From contig MU831845.1 of the NCBI GenBank assembly GCA_029204225.1, positions 1 to 64,000 on the forward strand: a stretch of DNA of 64,000 nucleotides. The letters are read 5' to 3'. The stretch is from Diphasiastrum complanatum. Lineage: Eukaryota; Streptophyta; Lycopodiopsida; Lycopodiales; Lycopodiaceae. The translations under genes were made by a program, and so were the position numbers. This document shows, in pieces, positions 12,650 through 23,692 of this stretch. Every line of letters begins with the position of its first letter. Positions within the stretch are counted from its first letter, which is position 1. Under the pieces are notes generated by a model, which saw only the letters and a list, made by a program, of their open reading frames with translations, did no database searches and was not told where the DNA came from.

Positions 12650-13152
12650 AGTTCCACCTCCCGTAAAAGTGTTTAAGGGGGAGAAGAAGGATAGGAACTT
12701 ACAAGTGGTAAGTTCTTGGCTAAATGTTTGGAACAAATACTTTGCCATGAACCAATTCCTTGAATATGAAAAGTTATCCACTGTCACCATGTTCTTTGAA
12801 GGAAGAGCCTTAGATTGGTGGGATGACTTAGTTGCAAAGGGCAATTAACCTTGTACATGGGATGATTTTTGCAAGCTTTTTAGGGATTATTTTCTACCAC
12901 TTTTAGATGACTATGAACACTTTCAAAAGTTGTCATTTATGAATGAATAAAGGTTTGGAACAATTTATTCAAGATTTTCATGAGTACCTGAATCCACTTT
13001 ATAGTGACATTCTGCCTAAGGTACAAATGTTAATGTTCATTGATGGGTTACCAAAAGATTATCAAGTGGATGTTCGTAGAAACCATCAAAAAATCCTAGA
13101 AGATGCTATTAGAGCTGCAAAATACTTTGATGACACACCTAAGCCACCTTGG
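12650..13152 (+). pseudogene. Family I gag (broken)
   Basis: In successive frames the plus strand encodes a plant retrotransposon Gag domain: a segment with MFFEGRALDWWDDL (about 12790-12840), a stop TAA at 12845-12847, a further segment WDDFCKLFRDYF, then QFIQDFHEYLNPLYSDILPKVQMLMFIDGLP. Alternating W/F residues and this order are typical of the retrotransposon Gag family of gypsy-like elements. The frame then runs directly into the truncated LTR at about 13153, so zinc knuckle, protease and pol have been deleted. Confidence 0.75.
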
Positions 13153-13633
13153 GGTGGCCATCTATATGAGGGTAGTAGGGCGCCCATTGGGAGGGGGAAG
13201 ATCTCTCTTGTTTGCTTTGCTTATGCTCTAGTGTTGCTACTAGTGTGTAGAGTGGTAGTATGCTTGAGGTTTGGTCTTGCTTATGGTACGGGACATAAGT
13301 AGGGTTTGGATCTTGAGAATGCTATGGAGTGTTGTGGTATGCTTGTGATTTGTTCATGGTTAGGAAAGGGGGTGCTAGATAGGTCTTGCTTGGAGCTTGG
13401 ATCTAGCTATGGTTGGGTGGTGAATACTTGAGGCCAGCTTGTTATCTATCTTTGTGTTTAAAGAGTAGGGACACAAGTGGAGGAGAGATCCTTGGAGGCT
13501 TGCAGATCCTTACTTGCAGGTGGAGGCATCCTAGCTTGGAGTTGGGGAGCATCTTGAAGCTTGCAGGTTGCTTGGAGGACATTTGGAGGCTCTACCTTGG
13601 ATTTGGAGGTCTTCCTCACTTTTACTTGTAAAA
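13153..13633 (+). repeat. Family I 3' LTR, 5' part missing
   Basis: Matches the last 480 bp of the 5' LTR. The deletion junction has the short shared word GGCCATCTA, consistent with microhomology between gag and LTR. Confidence 0.85.
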
Positions 13634-13770
13634 GTAACCATGGGCGTCCCAATAGGACTTGGTAGACATTTGGTGCATCAGATAAGTCCATTGCTACAAA
13701 AGTAATGACAAACTGTACTCCAGCAATTTTGACTGGTATGTCTTCACCCATTCCTCGCGGAGCACTCAAA
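13634..13770 (-). pseudogene. Gypsy protease end, upstream half of the split remnant
   Basis: Minus-strand frame with VYQVLLGRPWL, the conserved block after the gypsy protease; the same frame continues beyond the family I element at 10349. It starts abruptly at about 13770, where a different plus-strand sequence begins. Confidence 0.75.
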
Positions 13771-13780
13771 TATCAATTCC

Positions 13781-14861
13781 ATGGATGATGACTCTTATGT
13801 TCACATCAAAATTGATGTTTTTTATGTGATTGAAAGTGTTGCAAATGGTGGTAATGTCAAGAAGACTTCAAGGATCAAAGAAGAGCACCAAGAAGATGAT
13901 CTTGAGGAGCCATCTCAAGGTTCAAGTGTGCCAATGATTGAGGAGGAGAGTCCTTCTTCTCAAGTTATGATTCCAAGAAGAATCTCAATAGACATGGCCG
14001 AGCCTATGTGGCTCACATTTCAAGGAAAGAAGAAGCAAATTTTAGGTTTCCAACATATCCATCTTTGCTTCCCTTGTATCATTTGAGAAATCACTTTGTT
14101 GTGATGAGATTTTTGCATATCAAGTTTGGAATGATAAAACTAGTTTTGTATGATGTCTCTTGGAAGGACATATCTTATGTTCTTAATGGTCTAGAACTGG
14201 TTCTAGATCAATTGGAAAGCAAGTGGTTATGTCATCAAATGTATGCTCTTGGATCTTGTAAGAGCAAGAATGAGGTTTTCATTCATAGTGTGAAAATTTG
14301 TGTTTTTTCATTTTGTGAGGCAGTTTGTAAACTTCTCATGAGAATAAGTGCATTATCCAAAAAGGACACTTATGTCCATGAGCAAGTAATAAGCCTCAAT
14401 GAGTTCAAGATTTTTATTGGTTACAGGATTAGAGTTATTATGCAAAATGTTCATAGTTTGACAACTAGTCAAGCTAGTATGCAAAATATTCTTGGTAATC
14501 AACATTTGTGCCTACTTTGTAATCTTGATCTCCATGATCATTTTGAGGCATTGAGGCCTCGGATCTCCATCATTATGGTTTTAAGAAAGATGAGCTTTCA
14601 AGTCAAAGGTCTTCCTCAAGCATGGAAGGAATCAAAGGGCAAGGTGCCAAGATGGTAGAATGTTCATCAAGGAAGGTGGTATTCGATTTTCATCAAAGAA
14701 ATCCTCTCATGGCAATGGTGAATTGGCTGCTACCACATGTTCTTTGGCTGGTCTTCACAACATATCCATGCCAAAGGATCCAATTAAGAAGCTATCATAT
14801 CACAACCTTGGACCTCTACACCAAGACAATTCTAACTAGGCTTGGTATAAATGTTATTTAA
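13781..14861 (+). pseudogene. Unrecognised ORF cluster
   Basis: Three overlapping frames: 13781-14086 (101 codons, acidic and Ser/Glu-rich, EEHQEDDLEEPSQGSS), 14008-14658 (216 codons) and 14622-14861. The longest has a CLLCNLDLHDHF segment but no motif I can assign. A further frame near 14660-14840 (IRFSSKKSSHGNGELAATT) also looks protein-like, which suggests a frame-shifted gene or a retroelement connecting region rather than an intact gene. The first ORF resembles the charged linker after the integrase in copia elements only in composition. I do not assign a function. Confidence 0.3.
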
Positions 14862-15902
14862 TATTATTGATTGTGCACATAGATTGTGTTGTTTAGGTTC
14901 ACATATTTTGTCTTCATAAAAATTTCATAGATAATGCAATATTATCATTGATGTTAAATAAATGCAAGAATCTCTATTAGAAAAATATGGAGCTCCATTA
15001 TTCAAAATCTTAATATATTTATATTCTTAAGGCAAAGTCACATTCAAAGTAAACTATAGAAAATTATTTCAAAAAACATGTTGAGAAGTTTGGAGTGGAA
15101 GTCCTAGCTTTGAATGGAAAAATTTATTGCTAGTGCTACATGATTTAAAATTGTTGGATAGACTTGAAATATGGTAATGTTCCTACAAAGGGGTGGATGT
15201 CAAAGTACAAATGAAGGAAAATCAATAAGAAATTACTACACTTTATTCATGTTCTTTTGAAATTTAAATTTAAAGGAATGCAGGTAAATAGGTAACATTT
15301 TGTGGCCAAGTTATGGGGTTCTATAAGCATTATATGGTAATAAGTACCATAGAGCTCTATAATATTAAGTATTGGACCTTTTTTTCTATTTTGCTTTTAT
15401 ATTTATTCTTGCCCATTTCATGTTTATATCTAACTCAAAGAAAAGATGGCACGTGGTGGCCTAAAGTGCTATCCAAGTGGACAGATATGGTCATTCCAAT
15501 GAAGGAAGCATATTGCATAGATAATGTAAATAATGATTTAAAGGTGGTGGTTTTCTACAAGAAAAAAAAAATTGTAAAGTTTCTTCTATAATATAAAAAT
15601 TGGAGTAACTATGCTTATTGTTAATCTTAGTAATATTTTTTAATGTTATATTACTTGGCCATTTTCAAATTGGTGACATGGAGCTTCAAATTGCCCTCAA
15701 ACTAAGCAGAGTAAAATTCTAACCTTGAGGGTCTACCAATGATCCCAAAAGATTAATTTGTTCTATCTTGCCTTGGTGTCTCCCGATCTGTGTTATCAAC
15801 CTTTGGGCACCCAACACAAGCCTAAATAGTCACTTGGTGAAGAAACTTGTTTTCTTGTGTGTGGTCTTGGAGCTAAAACAACCAACCTCAAGGAGGTATG
15901 TA
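14862..15902. other. No recognisable gene
   Basis: AT-rich, with one open frame at 15313-15591 that is hydrophobic at its N-terminus but matches nothing I know. Confidence 0.4.
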
Positions 15903-16026
15903 TTAGGTAATGGCCATTGGGAGAGCCATTACCATAAATAATCCGGGACCCGACAGCGAGTGGCAGAGGCCACGAGCTACTCGGGGACCGGATTATTTAT
16001 GGCCTGACCAAATGGCCATTACCTAA
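15903..16026. mobile_element. Small structured inverted-repeat element (MITE-like)
   Basis: TTAGGTAATGGCCATT (15903-15918) is perfectly inverted at 16011-16026. Inside it a second perfect 15-bp pair, CCATAAATAATCCGG (15932-15946) with 15988-16002, encloses a GC-rich centre that can form a third hairpin (GTGGC/GCCAC). A further GCCATTACC copy (15925-15933) could pair with either outer arm. TA on both sides of GGTAATGG...CCATTACC would fit a Tc1/mariner-type two-base duplication. It has no coding capacity. The nested stems could equally be a structured RNA. Confidence 0.65.
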
Positions 16027-16068
16027 CATAATTGACGTTTGCTTGATTTTTTTATTCACTCGATGATT

Positions 16069-16076
<8 letters not shown>

Positions 16077-16126
<50 letters not shown>

Positions 16127-16361
16127 GCTCCCTCCGCTCTCTCTCCCTCGCTACGCACGCTCTCTTCTCTCCGCTCTCTCCTCTCTCCTCTCCCCGCTCT
16201 CTCTATCTCCTCTCTCTTCTCTCCCCTCTCTCTCTCTCCTCTCCGCACGCACACACACACACACACTCTCTCTCTCTCTCTCTCTCTCTCCATCCGCATG
16301 CTCTCCTCTCTCCACTCTCTTCCTCTCTCCTCTCTCTCCAAGCGTTGTCGCACCCAGGTAG
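16077..16361. repeat. CT/CA-rich microsatellite tract
   Basis: Nearly uninterrupted (CT)n at 16078-16124, imperfect CT-rich sequence to about 16240, (CA)n at 16250-16266 and more CT to 16350. Long open frames over it on both strands are artefacts of the repeat. Confidence 0.95.
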
Positions 16362-16711
16362 CAATCTCAATCTAAAAATACAAAAAAGGTGACCGGAAAT
16401 AATATAGGGCCCAAAATGACCCTAAAATTTGGCGAATGGTGATTACAATATCGGGAATGCCATAAGGGAATCTGTAGTGTGGCCAATCCCCTTGTTTAGA
16501 ATGTAGTCTCAAAGGTAAAACCATAAAGCTAAAACCCACCTCCCTAACCCCTGGCGGACATTCTCTGGCCGCGTCGTCTTTTTCTTTTTCTTTCTCTCGA
16601 TCCTCTCTTTTTTCTCACGCAGAATCTCACTCCCTTTACGAATTGGTGCATACCTTCTTTACTCTGCTGCTACTGTTACAATCGCTGCTTGCTTGCTGAC
16701 TCACTCAAACA

Positions 16712-16757
<46 letters not shown>

Positions 16758-17549
16758 CACACACACACGCACACACACACAGACTCACCCTGTGTCTGTC
16801 CCTCTCTCGCGTGTCTTCCATATACTGTTTATACTGTCAGCCGAACACACACGCACATAAGAAAGCAACACACACGCACATACAGAAAGCAACAGCAATT
16901 TGTTTAAGGTTTAGACTCTAGAGGAGTTCCATACGCTACAGCCTCACACAAAAACAAAATTCTGGAGCTAGTTTCTTAATGCCCGATGGAAAAACCTTAT
17001 CTTCCATTTTCTGTTTGGCCCACAATCCACTCACGATGCATGGAGGTCAACCACGTACGCTTCTTCTTCACTCCTCTAACATTTACCCCATCGAAGCTCG
17101 AATGTGCACATGATATATATATCCACTGGCAGGAAGCATGAACATAAGAGAAGTTGCATTGGTGATTGTCACTCATCCTTCCATCTCGATTAGCTAGTAA
17201 ATACTCTATCATCTCTGAAGTATCCACAAAGTACAAAGATCAGATCTCCTTTGAAATTACAAAAAGTAGCTGTTGTTTGCGCACTGTGGAATGCAGTGGG
17301 TATGATGTTGGAGACTATAAATGCCAAAGCTGGCGTAATCGAGTGTTGCTGATAGCCAGATTGAGAAAAGGAGTCGCAAATCTTGATTTTGACAGAATGC
17401 TGTCTGATTTATCACAAAATTTTGCGGTATGTTGGGAAATATAGCTTTGCCTCACTTCTCCCGAAGTTATTGTTGAGCAATTGGATTGGGAGAAAAGAGA
17501 AATTTGTGCTGCACTTTAGTAAGAATTAATCTTTAGGACGTACTTTATC
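16362..17549 (+). other. Upstream region of the permease gene, with CT and CA microsatellites
   Basis: Contains (CT)n at 16713-16754 followed by (CA)n at 16757-16780, then about 770 bp up to the permease ATG. Pyrimidine-rich tracts are common in plant 5' leaders and promoters, so these may lie in the transcription start region, but no start site can be fixed from sequence. ATATATAT occurs at about 17113. A short open frame at 17166-17444 shows no known motif. Confidence 0.5.
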
Positions 17550-18031
17550 ATGGCTCCACAAACTTTGGATATTGAAGGAGCGGTGGAGACCCAGATGAAG
17601 TCCCTGGCAGTGGACGATGATGGAAAGCCCGCCCGCACAGGTCAGAATGCTGAAAACTAACGCATCTAGGATTGCTTAGATAATGCACCATTATAATTTG
17701 ACTTAGAAGGAGATGCTGGAACAAACTAAAGGAGAATTCTGTATATATTTGATCGAGAGATGTTGATTTCAGGAAATCAGTGGACTGCTCTAGCTCATGT
17801 TATCACGGCAGTTTCGGGAGCTGGTGTGTTATCCCTGGCGTGGAGTTTGTCTCAGATAGGCTGGATTGCAGGCCCTGTGGTTATCGTTGTGTTAGCTCTT
17901 GCTACACTTTACGCTTCATTTCTACTAGCGGACTGCTATAGATCCCCATGTCCAGTTACTGGCACGCGCAATGACACTTACTCAAAATGTGTCGCTAATA
18001 TTCTAGGTGGGCGGGTGTGGGTGCGCGTTTG

Positions 18032-18121
<90 letters not shown>

Positions 18122-20169
18122 GTGACAAGTGTTTTGACGTGTATCAGGGAAGCCGCAAGCTTGGATTTGTGCACTAGCTCAGTATATTGATCTATACGGT
18201 GCAACAGTTGCCTACACGATTGTGTCTTCATCCAGCATGGCGTGAGTATTAGCGTTTCTGCAAAATCATTGAGCAACAGGTTGCCCTGTCCAATTTCTTG
18301 ACCTACAGTGCAATAGATTCGTCATTCTAGATAATAAAGGTCTCACGGATCTAAACAGAGCTTTGTATTTGTAATATTTCAGATCCATCGCCCAATCTGT
18401 GTGCTATAGAAAACATGGGTCCCAGGATGCATCTTGCGAGGATATGAGGTCTGGGCGCTACATGCTCATATTTGGAGCGATGGAGATTTTGTTTTCGCAG
18501 CTTCAAGATATGCACAGAGTTTGGTGGCTATCCATAGTTGCCACCTTGATGTCGTTTTCCTACTCTTTCATTCTCCTCACTCTCAGCGCTACCAAGGCTT
18601 CTGGTAAAGTGTCCATTTGGCTTATCTACGAATCAAACTTTCTGAAGAGCTCACAATTAATGAAAATTAGTCACTTAAATAAATCCATGACAAAAACAGA
18701 AAATTTAGTATCATGATTCTGCTGAAAGAAACTTCCTGGTTCTGAGACAATCATGATTATACCGTAAGCCCAGAATAAAGTGAACAAATAAGAATGAATG
18801 ATCAATCATTCTGGACTGGATCAATTTCCTGCTTGCTATGAAAGCTTTTAGCAGAAGAGAAATCGATGTTCTTTGTCAATGTCCTGCTTCAATTCTGAAA
18901 CAGATCAGAATGAGCTTGAAAGCCTTATTCCACACTAATGTGGGCGTGATGAATTTATGCATTTAGTCTTGAGTAGAGTAATTTCACGATTCCTACTATA
19001 TTCTTGAAGGATTTTGTGCAGATTAATGTTTTGAAGTGGGTTTCCGTTTTTCTTGTAACAGAGCACGGCCACTCGCACGGCACTGCATTTGGGGTGGCCG
19101 TTGGACCCCATGATGTGCTGGGGGACGTTTCTCCATACCAGAAAACACTGGGTGTGCTTCAGGCAATTGGGAACATGTCCTACAGTTTTCTATTCACATC
19201 CGTCTTGATCGAAATTCAGGTATAGCTTACCACCAGCTTCTATTGAAATCGTATAATTTCATTGGATCAAACCTTCAATACTTATATTGATCACCTTTCT
19301 TTATGAAGAGAATCTTTCAGGTGAAAATATATTCGTTTTTTAGTACTTCAGTTAGTACCTCTGAAGAAAATAACGTGGGGATTAAATTACACAGGACACC
19401 CTGAAATGTTCACCTCCAGAGAATAAAACAATGAAGAAAGCCATATCAGTCGGGGTACTTTACACCACAATATTTTACATGGCATTGGGTGGCATTGGCT
19501 ATGCTGCCTACGGGAGCAAAACTCCTGGAAACCTTCTTCAAGCTTTGGGGTCCTATCACCATGTCTTCTGGCTTGTTGATCTGGCTAACCTCTTCATTAT
19601 CATTCAAATCATGGGTGCATATCAGGTTAGCATCAAATATTACTGTATCTGAAAAAAGATTTCTTGCTTGAATGCTGGTATAATTGATATCAATCATACT
19701 ACCTATTGAAGATTTAAGTAAAATTCCTGTTCTGTAGGTGAATGCACAGCCCATCTTCGGATTTGTGGAGGATCATGCTGTCAAATACTTCCGTAGAAGA
19801 AGAATCATAAACGAGGAACAGCCTTCACATGTGGTTTTGTTTCAGACGAAATTCACCGTTGACCATCTCACCATCTTTAGGATTGTGTGGAGGACGGCTT
19901 TTGTCATTCTAACAACATTTATATCTATGGCCTTGCCCTTCTTCAATGCCATCCTGGGCCTGCTGGGTGCCATGGCATATTGGCCCCTCACAATCTACTT
20001 CCCGGTTAATATGCATATGAGGCAATCCAAAGTTCGGCCATGGTCAGCAAAGTGGATAGGATTACAGCTCTTTGTGGGAGTTTTCCTGCTGGTTTCGTGC
20101 AGCGGCATTGCTGGATCCATTCAAGGAATCCTTCAAGCAGTGAAAGGTCACCAAGCATTCCGCATTTAA
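17550..20169 (+). CDS. AAP: Amino acid permease, AAP type (7 exons)
   Basis: Proton-coupled amino acid importer of the plasma membrane (AAAP superfamily). Exons: 17550-17640, 17773-18006, 18148-18241, 18383-18603, 19062-19219, 19395-19625 and 19738-20169; all introns have GT-AG ends and the phases agree, giving 486 residues, the usual AAP length. Family blocks are GNQWTALAHVITAV and GVLSLAWSLSQIGWIAGP (residues 31-66), LLADCYRSP, AYTIVSSSSM, the TM segment before SATKAS, LIEIQDTLK and the hydrophobic C-terminal half (VNAQPIFGFVE onward), with about ten membrane spans. The start ATG precedes a short hydrophilic N-terminus as in AAPs. The loop after SATKAS carries an unusual EHGHSHG. Intron 2 is mostly (CT)n. 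I see no stop or frameshift, so it is probably functional. The exon 5 acceptor is the least certain junction. Confidence 0.9.
18035..18117 (+). repeat. (CT)n microsatellite filling permease intron 2
   Basis: About 41 uninterrupted CT units in a 141-bp intron (18007-18147), placed where the polypyrimidine tract should be. Length variation is likely. Confidence 0.95.
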
Positions 20170-21800
20170 TTCGGATCAACAAAACCCGGTCCTGTCATAT
20201 AGATTTCTCACACACTAAATCCTAATTTTTGTCTGAGTTTACCAGAACAGTCCAGGTTGCCCGATCATGCAACAACAGAACATTATCCTTTCAATCATCA
20301 ATCAAAGACAACGGTGTTGGATCAAACCAAATGACTGGGAGATTCTTAGTTTATGTCAACTAAACGAAGTGTTTATGTGATTAAGTATAATTTACTGCTG
20401 ATTAAGCCTGGAGATTAATTCTAGCCAATTTTTTTGGTCGTTGAGGTCAGTTATATAGTAGACCTGACTATATTCTTGAAGAAAAAAAACGATGTGTTAC
20501 TTTGTATGTAAAAACTGAACAAGGAAATCTCAAAAGAGCTTAGTAATTTATTTCCAATACCATACTGAAGATTGATTTCGAAGAAAAGTTCCCAATAGTG
20601 TTTGCTTTGGTATTTGGAGTAACTAGCTCAATCACAAATATTGAGTGTTCTCATTACACGTTGGTCAATGTTTTCCATGATATACCAGTCAAACGATCAA
20701 ATTACAAAAGAAAAGCACTTTGCTTTCAGTTCATTCTTCTACAATTGAATGTAGTACAGAATTTCAAAGCAGCTTTATGGTGAAGTTTTACTTTCACTTT
20801 ATTCTTCCATGATTGAATGCATGAAAATAGAATTTCAAGGCAACTTAGTGAGGATGAAGCTCGAACTCTAAAAGAAACTTTGAATTCTCCACTTACATTC
20901 CTAGCACCACTGATTTAAGTTTTTTAGTAATCTCATAGCATTGTGAACATGAGTGATTCCGAAATTGATCACCTTTCATAGGCACTCATGAAGTGAGGAA
21001 TGTGTACTATTTCACTTTTTGATCTTTTCTAATATGATACCTAAAAAAGAATGCACCATGAGAACAAGATCTAAATTGATGAAATATGAGCATGTGTTGT
21101 GCGTATAATGCGCAAGGATGCAAGATAGAAAAAATTGTAGCAACTCATCATTTATGAATGTTAAAACTGTGTCCCCCACTTACTTTGGTGAGGCATGCGA
21201 TGTAAAGTTAATATTTGTCTTGAAACAATCTAGTCTCATTTTTGCAAAAGACTTGTGCAAATATGACTTTGTTATGGAGAGAATATTGTTACTAGTAGTT
21301 GTGGATGATCATTGGCTTTTGATCTTTGCTCTCATGACATCTCAAGTGCAACATTATTGATTCAAATTTTGCTACAAAGCATTTGCAGTAGTGATCATTA
21401 TTAAGTGGCATTTTTTATCATGAAGAAGATAGAATGGCTTTGATAGTTCTAAGATGGAGCGTGAAGAATGAATTTTCTTTTTTGGAGAATCCAATGACAA
21501 AATGGAAGAGGATGTTTCGTGTAGTTGTGGATGGATGAAGGAGCTCCAAATTATTTCTCACTAGGAAAATGTCATTGAGCAAAAAGATTCCTCCAATGTC
21601 TACATGATCCTCATGTGAAGTCACTATCTATCAATTAGCTCTACTTTGAAACTTTGATGATGTCCCACAAGGAGTTCAAATTTATCTATAAGGTTAATGA
21701 ATGCTTTTAGCTTCAATAAAGCTTCACATGTATTATTGACACTAGGATTGTTTTAGGCACACTTTTGGGCACATGGGCAAAAAGTTTGCATTTAACCCTT
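20170..21800. other. Permease 3' flank, no further gene seen
   Basis: The 3' untranslated region presumably occupies the first few hundred bases. The open frames at 20598-20783 and 21118-21360 show no known motif, and I see no repeat with identifiable ends. Confidence 0.4.
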
Positions 21801-21915
21801 TCTCAGGGCATAATGCTTCTTGGTTTCCAAGGGGAGGCTCGAACCTGGGACCAAAGAAACTTTGGATGCCAAGCTAACCAGTTGAGCCAACCCCGTTGGG
21901 TCTCAGGGCATAATG
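21801..21915 (-). mobile_element. tRNA-derived SINE, 85 bp, with target-site duplication
   Basis: The 85-bp body at 21816-21900, read on the minus strand, starts near GGGGTTGGCTCAACTGG and ends near GGTTCGAGCCTCCCC. It has a pol III A box (TGGCTCAACTGG, 21889-21878) and B box (GTTCGAGCC, 21844-21836), and GGGG/CCCC ends as in a tRNA acceptor stem. The 15 bases TCTCAGGGCATAATG occur exactly at 21801-21815 and 21901-21915, proving retroposition. It is close to a bare tRNA in size, so it may be a very short SINE or a retroposed tRNA relative. Confidence 0.85.
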
Positions 21916-23000
21916 GAATTTCAAATAGCTAAAACCTAATTATTTCAATCATAAGGGTAATTAGACTCACATATGCATCCACATCTTTCACGACCAAAAA
22001 GATATTTACTTAGGTTGATGGGAGTTCATTTTTGATAATAATTCAAAATATAATCATGTGATCTTGGTTCTTGGATTATTATTGAACATGAATATCATTC
22101 ATGAGAAAATCTTATTTCATTCTAAATGTGTCACATGTACTTTGAATCTCGTTGCCCAATGTAAATTGTAAATGGCTAAGTCACCGGCCTGTGGAGACAA
22201 TTGTAATTAATTGCAATGTAAATATTGATTATAGTGACTAATTCCGAGATGGCCAAGGGGATACTGGGTCCCATGAGAGTTTGCTGGACTGACCTCCTAA
22301 AACATAGGAAAGGTTGATCGGTCAATGTGACATGTGTCATATTCTCACTAGGACACTTGGTCCAATGCAGGACACTTGGTCCAATGTATGAGTGACATGT
22401 GTCAGACATTCCACCTACTAGCTTGCCTATGTGTTAGGGTACTGCCAAGTGGCAAGTGTCGATTGTGCATGGAGTTTGCCATGTGTCAATGTTAGGATGT
22501 GCCAACTTGGTTAAGAGGTGCTTGAGGGGATATAGTGTGAGCCTTGCTGGGCAGCATTCTATTAAAATTTCACAAGCTAGTTTGGACCAATTTTGGTCAC
22601 ATGTATTGTAGTTGGCAAGATGGCCATGTAAATAGATGCCACATGTGCCAAAGAGCATAGGATACTTTTCCAAAGTTTTATTCTACATCTTGCTTTGTAA
22701 TGGCACATTTGAAATGAGGCCAAAAAGTGCTTAGATAGGGTAGAAAGAAAATAGGACCCAAAAATAGCATGTTTTTCATTGTTTTGGGTTCTCGAGATCT
22801 AGACCCTAATTAGGGTGGATCCAATGATAAATTAGGTTAGATGTTAGGGTTAGGTTATGAAGAGTTCAGATGAGCCCTAAAATGATCATATCCGATCTAC
22901 TAATGTATAAATATGTGATAGTTTTTCCATCAAATAATGAGTAAAAATTTGTGGGATTGATTTACAAGTTCAGGTACTGTACTTTGCCTATGGCAGTCCT
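21916..23000. other. No recognisable gene; small tandem duplication
   Basis: A 19-bp unit AGGACACTTGGTCCAATG(C) is tandemly duplicated at 22350-22386, in a stretch with several ACATGTGTC words. The minus-strand open frames at 22176-22673 look like by-products of these repeats. Confidence 0.4.
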
Positions 23001-23692
23001 CACTACAAGAGGACGAGCAATTACCAAGGCTTTTTTTGAGCATTTTTTTGAAAGATAGTTTTTAAAATGAGTCGTGGGGGGAGCGGAAAGCTTGAGTCTC
23101 GGCTCCGGTTTTTGGCCTCGGTATAAGCCTACCATATTTTAACTTATTTTTCAAACATTTATAGAGAGAGTTATAGAGAGGTATATAATGAGGGATATAA
23201 ATAGGGTTATAGAGAGGGTCAAAGTGGTCAAGAGGCATTCCAGGACACTCTGCTAACTGAGGGTAATACCGACTGATGAAAAACAAGGCCCCTCGGTATA
23301 ACCCACGGTATGTTATAGAGTGTAAATGGATCTTACTTTTGGAATTTGTTACTTATCAACACATTGAATTCCATTTTCTATCAACATTGGCTGCCAAATG
23401 CATAAGTGAATAAAGAAATGTATCTATCACAAAAAAATGATGATCACAAATTGTGTACTCACATGCGTCGACTTCTTGTTCGATGTCAACTAGTCAATTA
23501 TTAAAGTGTAATTGCATCTGTGAGAAATATGATTAATATTACAATGAGTTGAAATACATCGTATTGTCTCACTTATTCATTTGGTGGTTCATCATTATCA
23601 TTTGCCACATCATCATGTGACAAATCCGCCAAACCAAATGAGTCTATCTCTAATTCTACCCAATTATCTCCTATAGCTTCGCTATTAATAAG
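23001..23692 (-). mobile_element. CACTA transposon terminus and subterminal region
   Basis: CACTACAAGAGG at 23001-23012 matches the start of CACTA (En/Spm) terminal inverted repeats. The next 320 bp hold short subterminal repeats typical of this class: CCTCGGTATAA (about 23116 and 23293), several TTATAGAG(A) words and TAATACC/GGTATAA inversions. Minus-strand CACTA-like coding pieces follow at 23693-24243 and 31580-32080. The opposite terminus is not visible, because the element is cut by a copia fragment at about 32060. Confidence 0.6.

Larger units (their letters stand above)
10350..13633 (+). mobile_element. Family I LTR element, internally deleted, inserted in gypsy remnant
   Basis: A 1080-bp 5' LTR begins TGTTATATACC at 10350 and ends near 11429, followed by a primer-site-like TGATATCAGAGC. 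The internal part encodes only Gag, and the 3' LTR is reduced to its last 480 bp (13153-13633). GTAAC is found at both borders (10345-10349 and 13634-13638), and the interrupted gypsy reading frame is compatible on both sides after removing one copy. The LTR ends in ...GTAAAA rather than the usual CA, so the exact 3' border has about 1 bp of uncertainty. Related LTR pieces lie at 40010-40578 (minus) and 43118-43490 (plus). Confidence 0.85.

Noticed and set aside
15903-16026. Hammerhead-type ribozyme
   Set aside because: The CUGAUGA and GAAA core segments are not present in the structured centre.
16039-16392. Open frames of 76-117 codons on both strands
   Set aside because: They only translate CT/CA repeats (Ser-Leu and Arg-Glu runs) with no other protein signal.
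19004-19225. Independent small gene overlapping permease exon 5
   Set aside because: The frame is exon 5 extended into the preceding intron; the GT-AG junctions give a complete permease.
21816-21900. Functional tRNA gene on the minus strand
   Set aside because: A and B boxes are present, but the 15-bp target-site duplications show retroposition and I cannot build a convincing anticodon arm.
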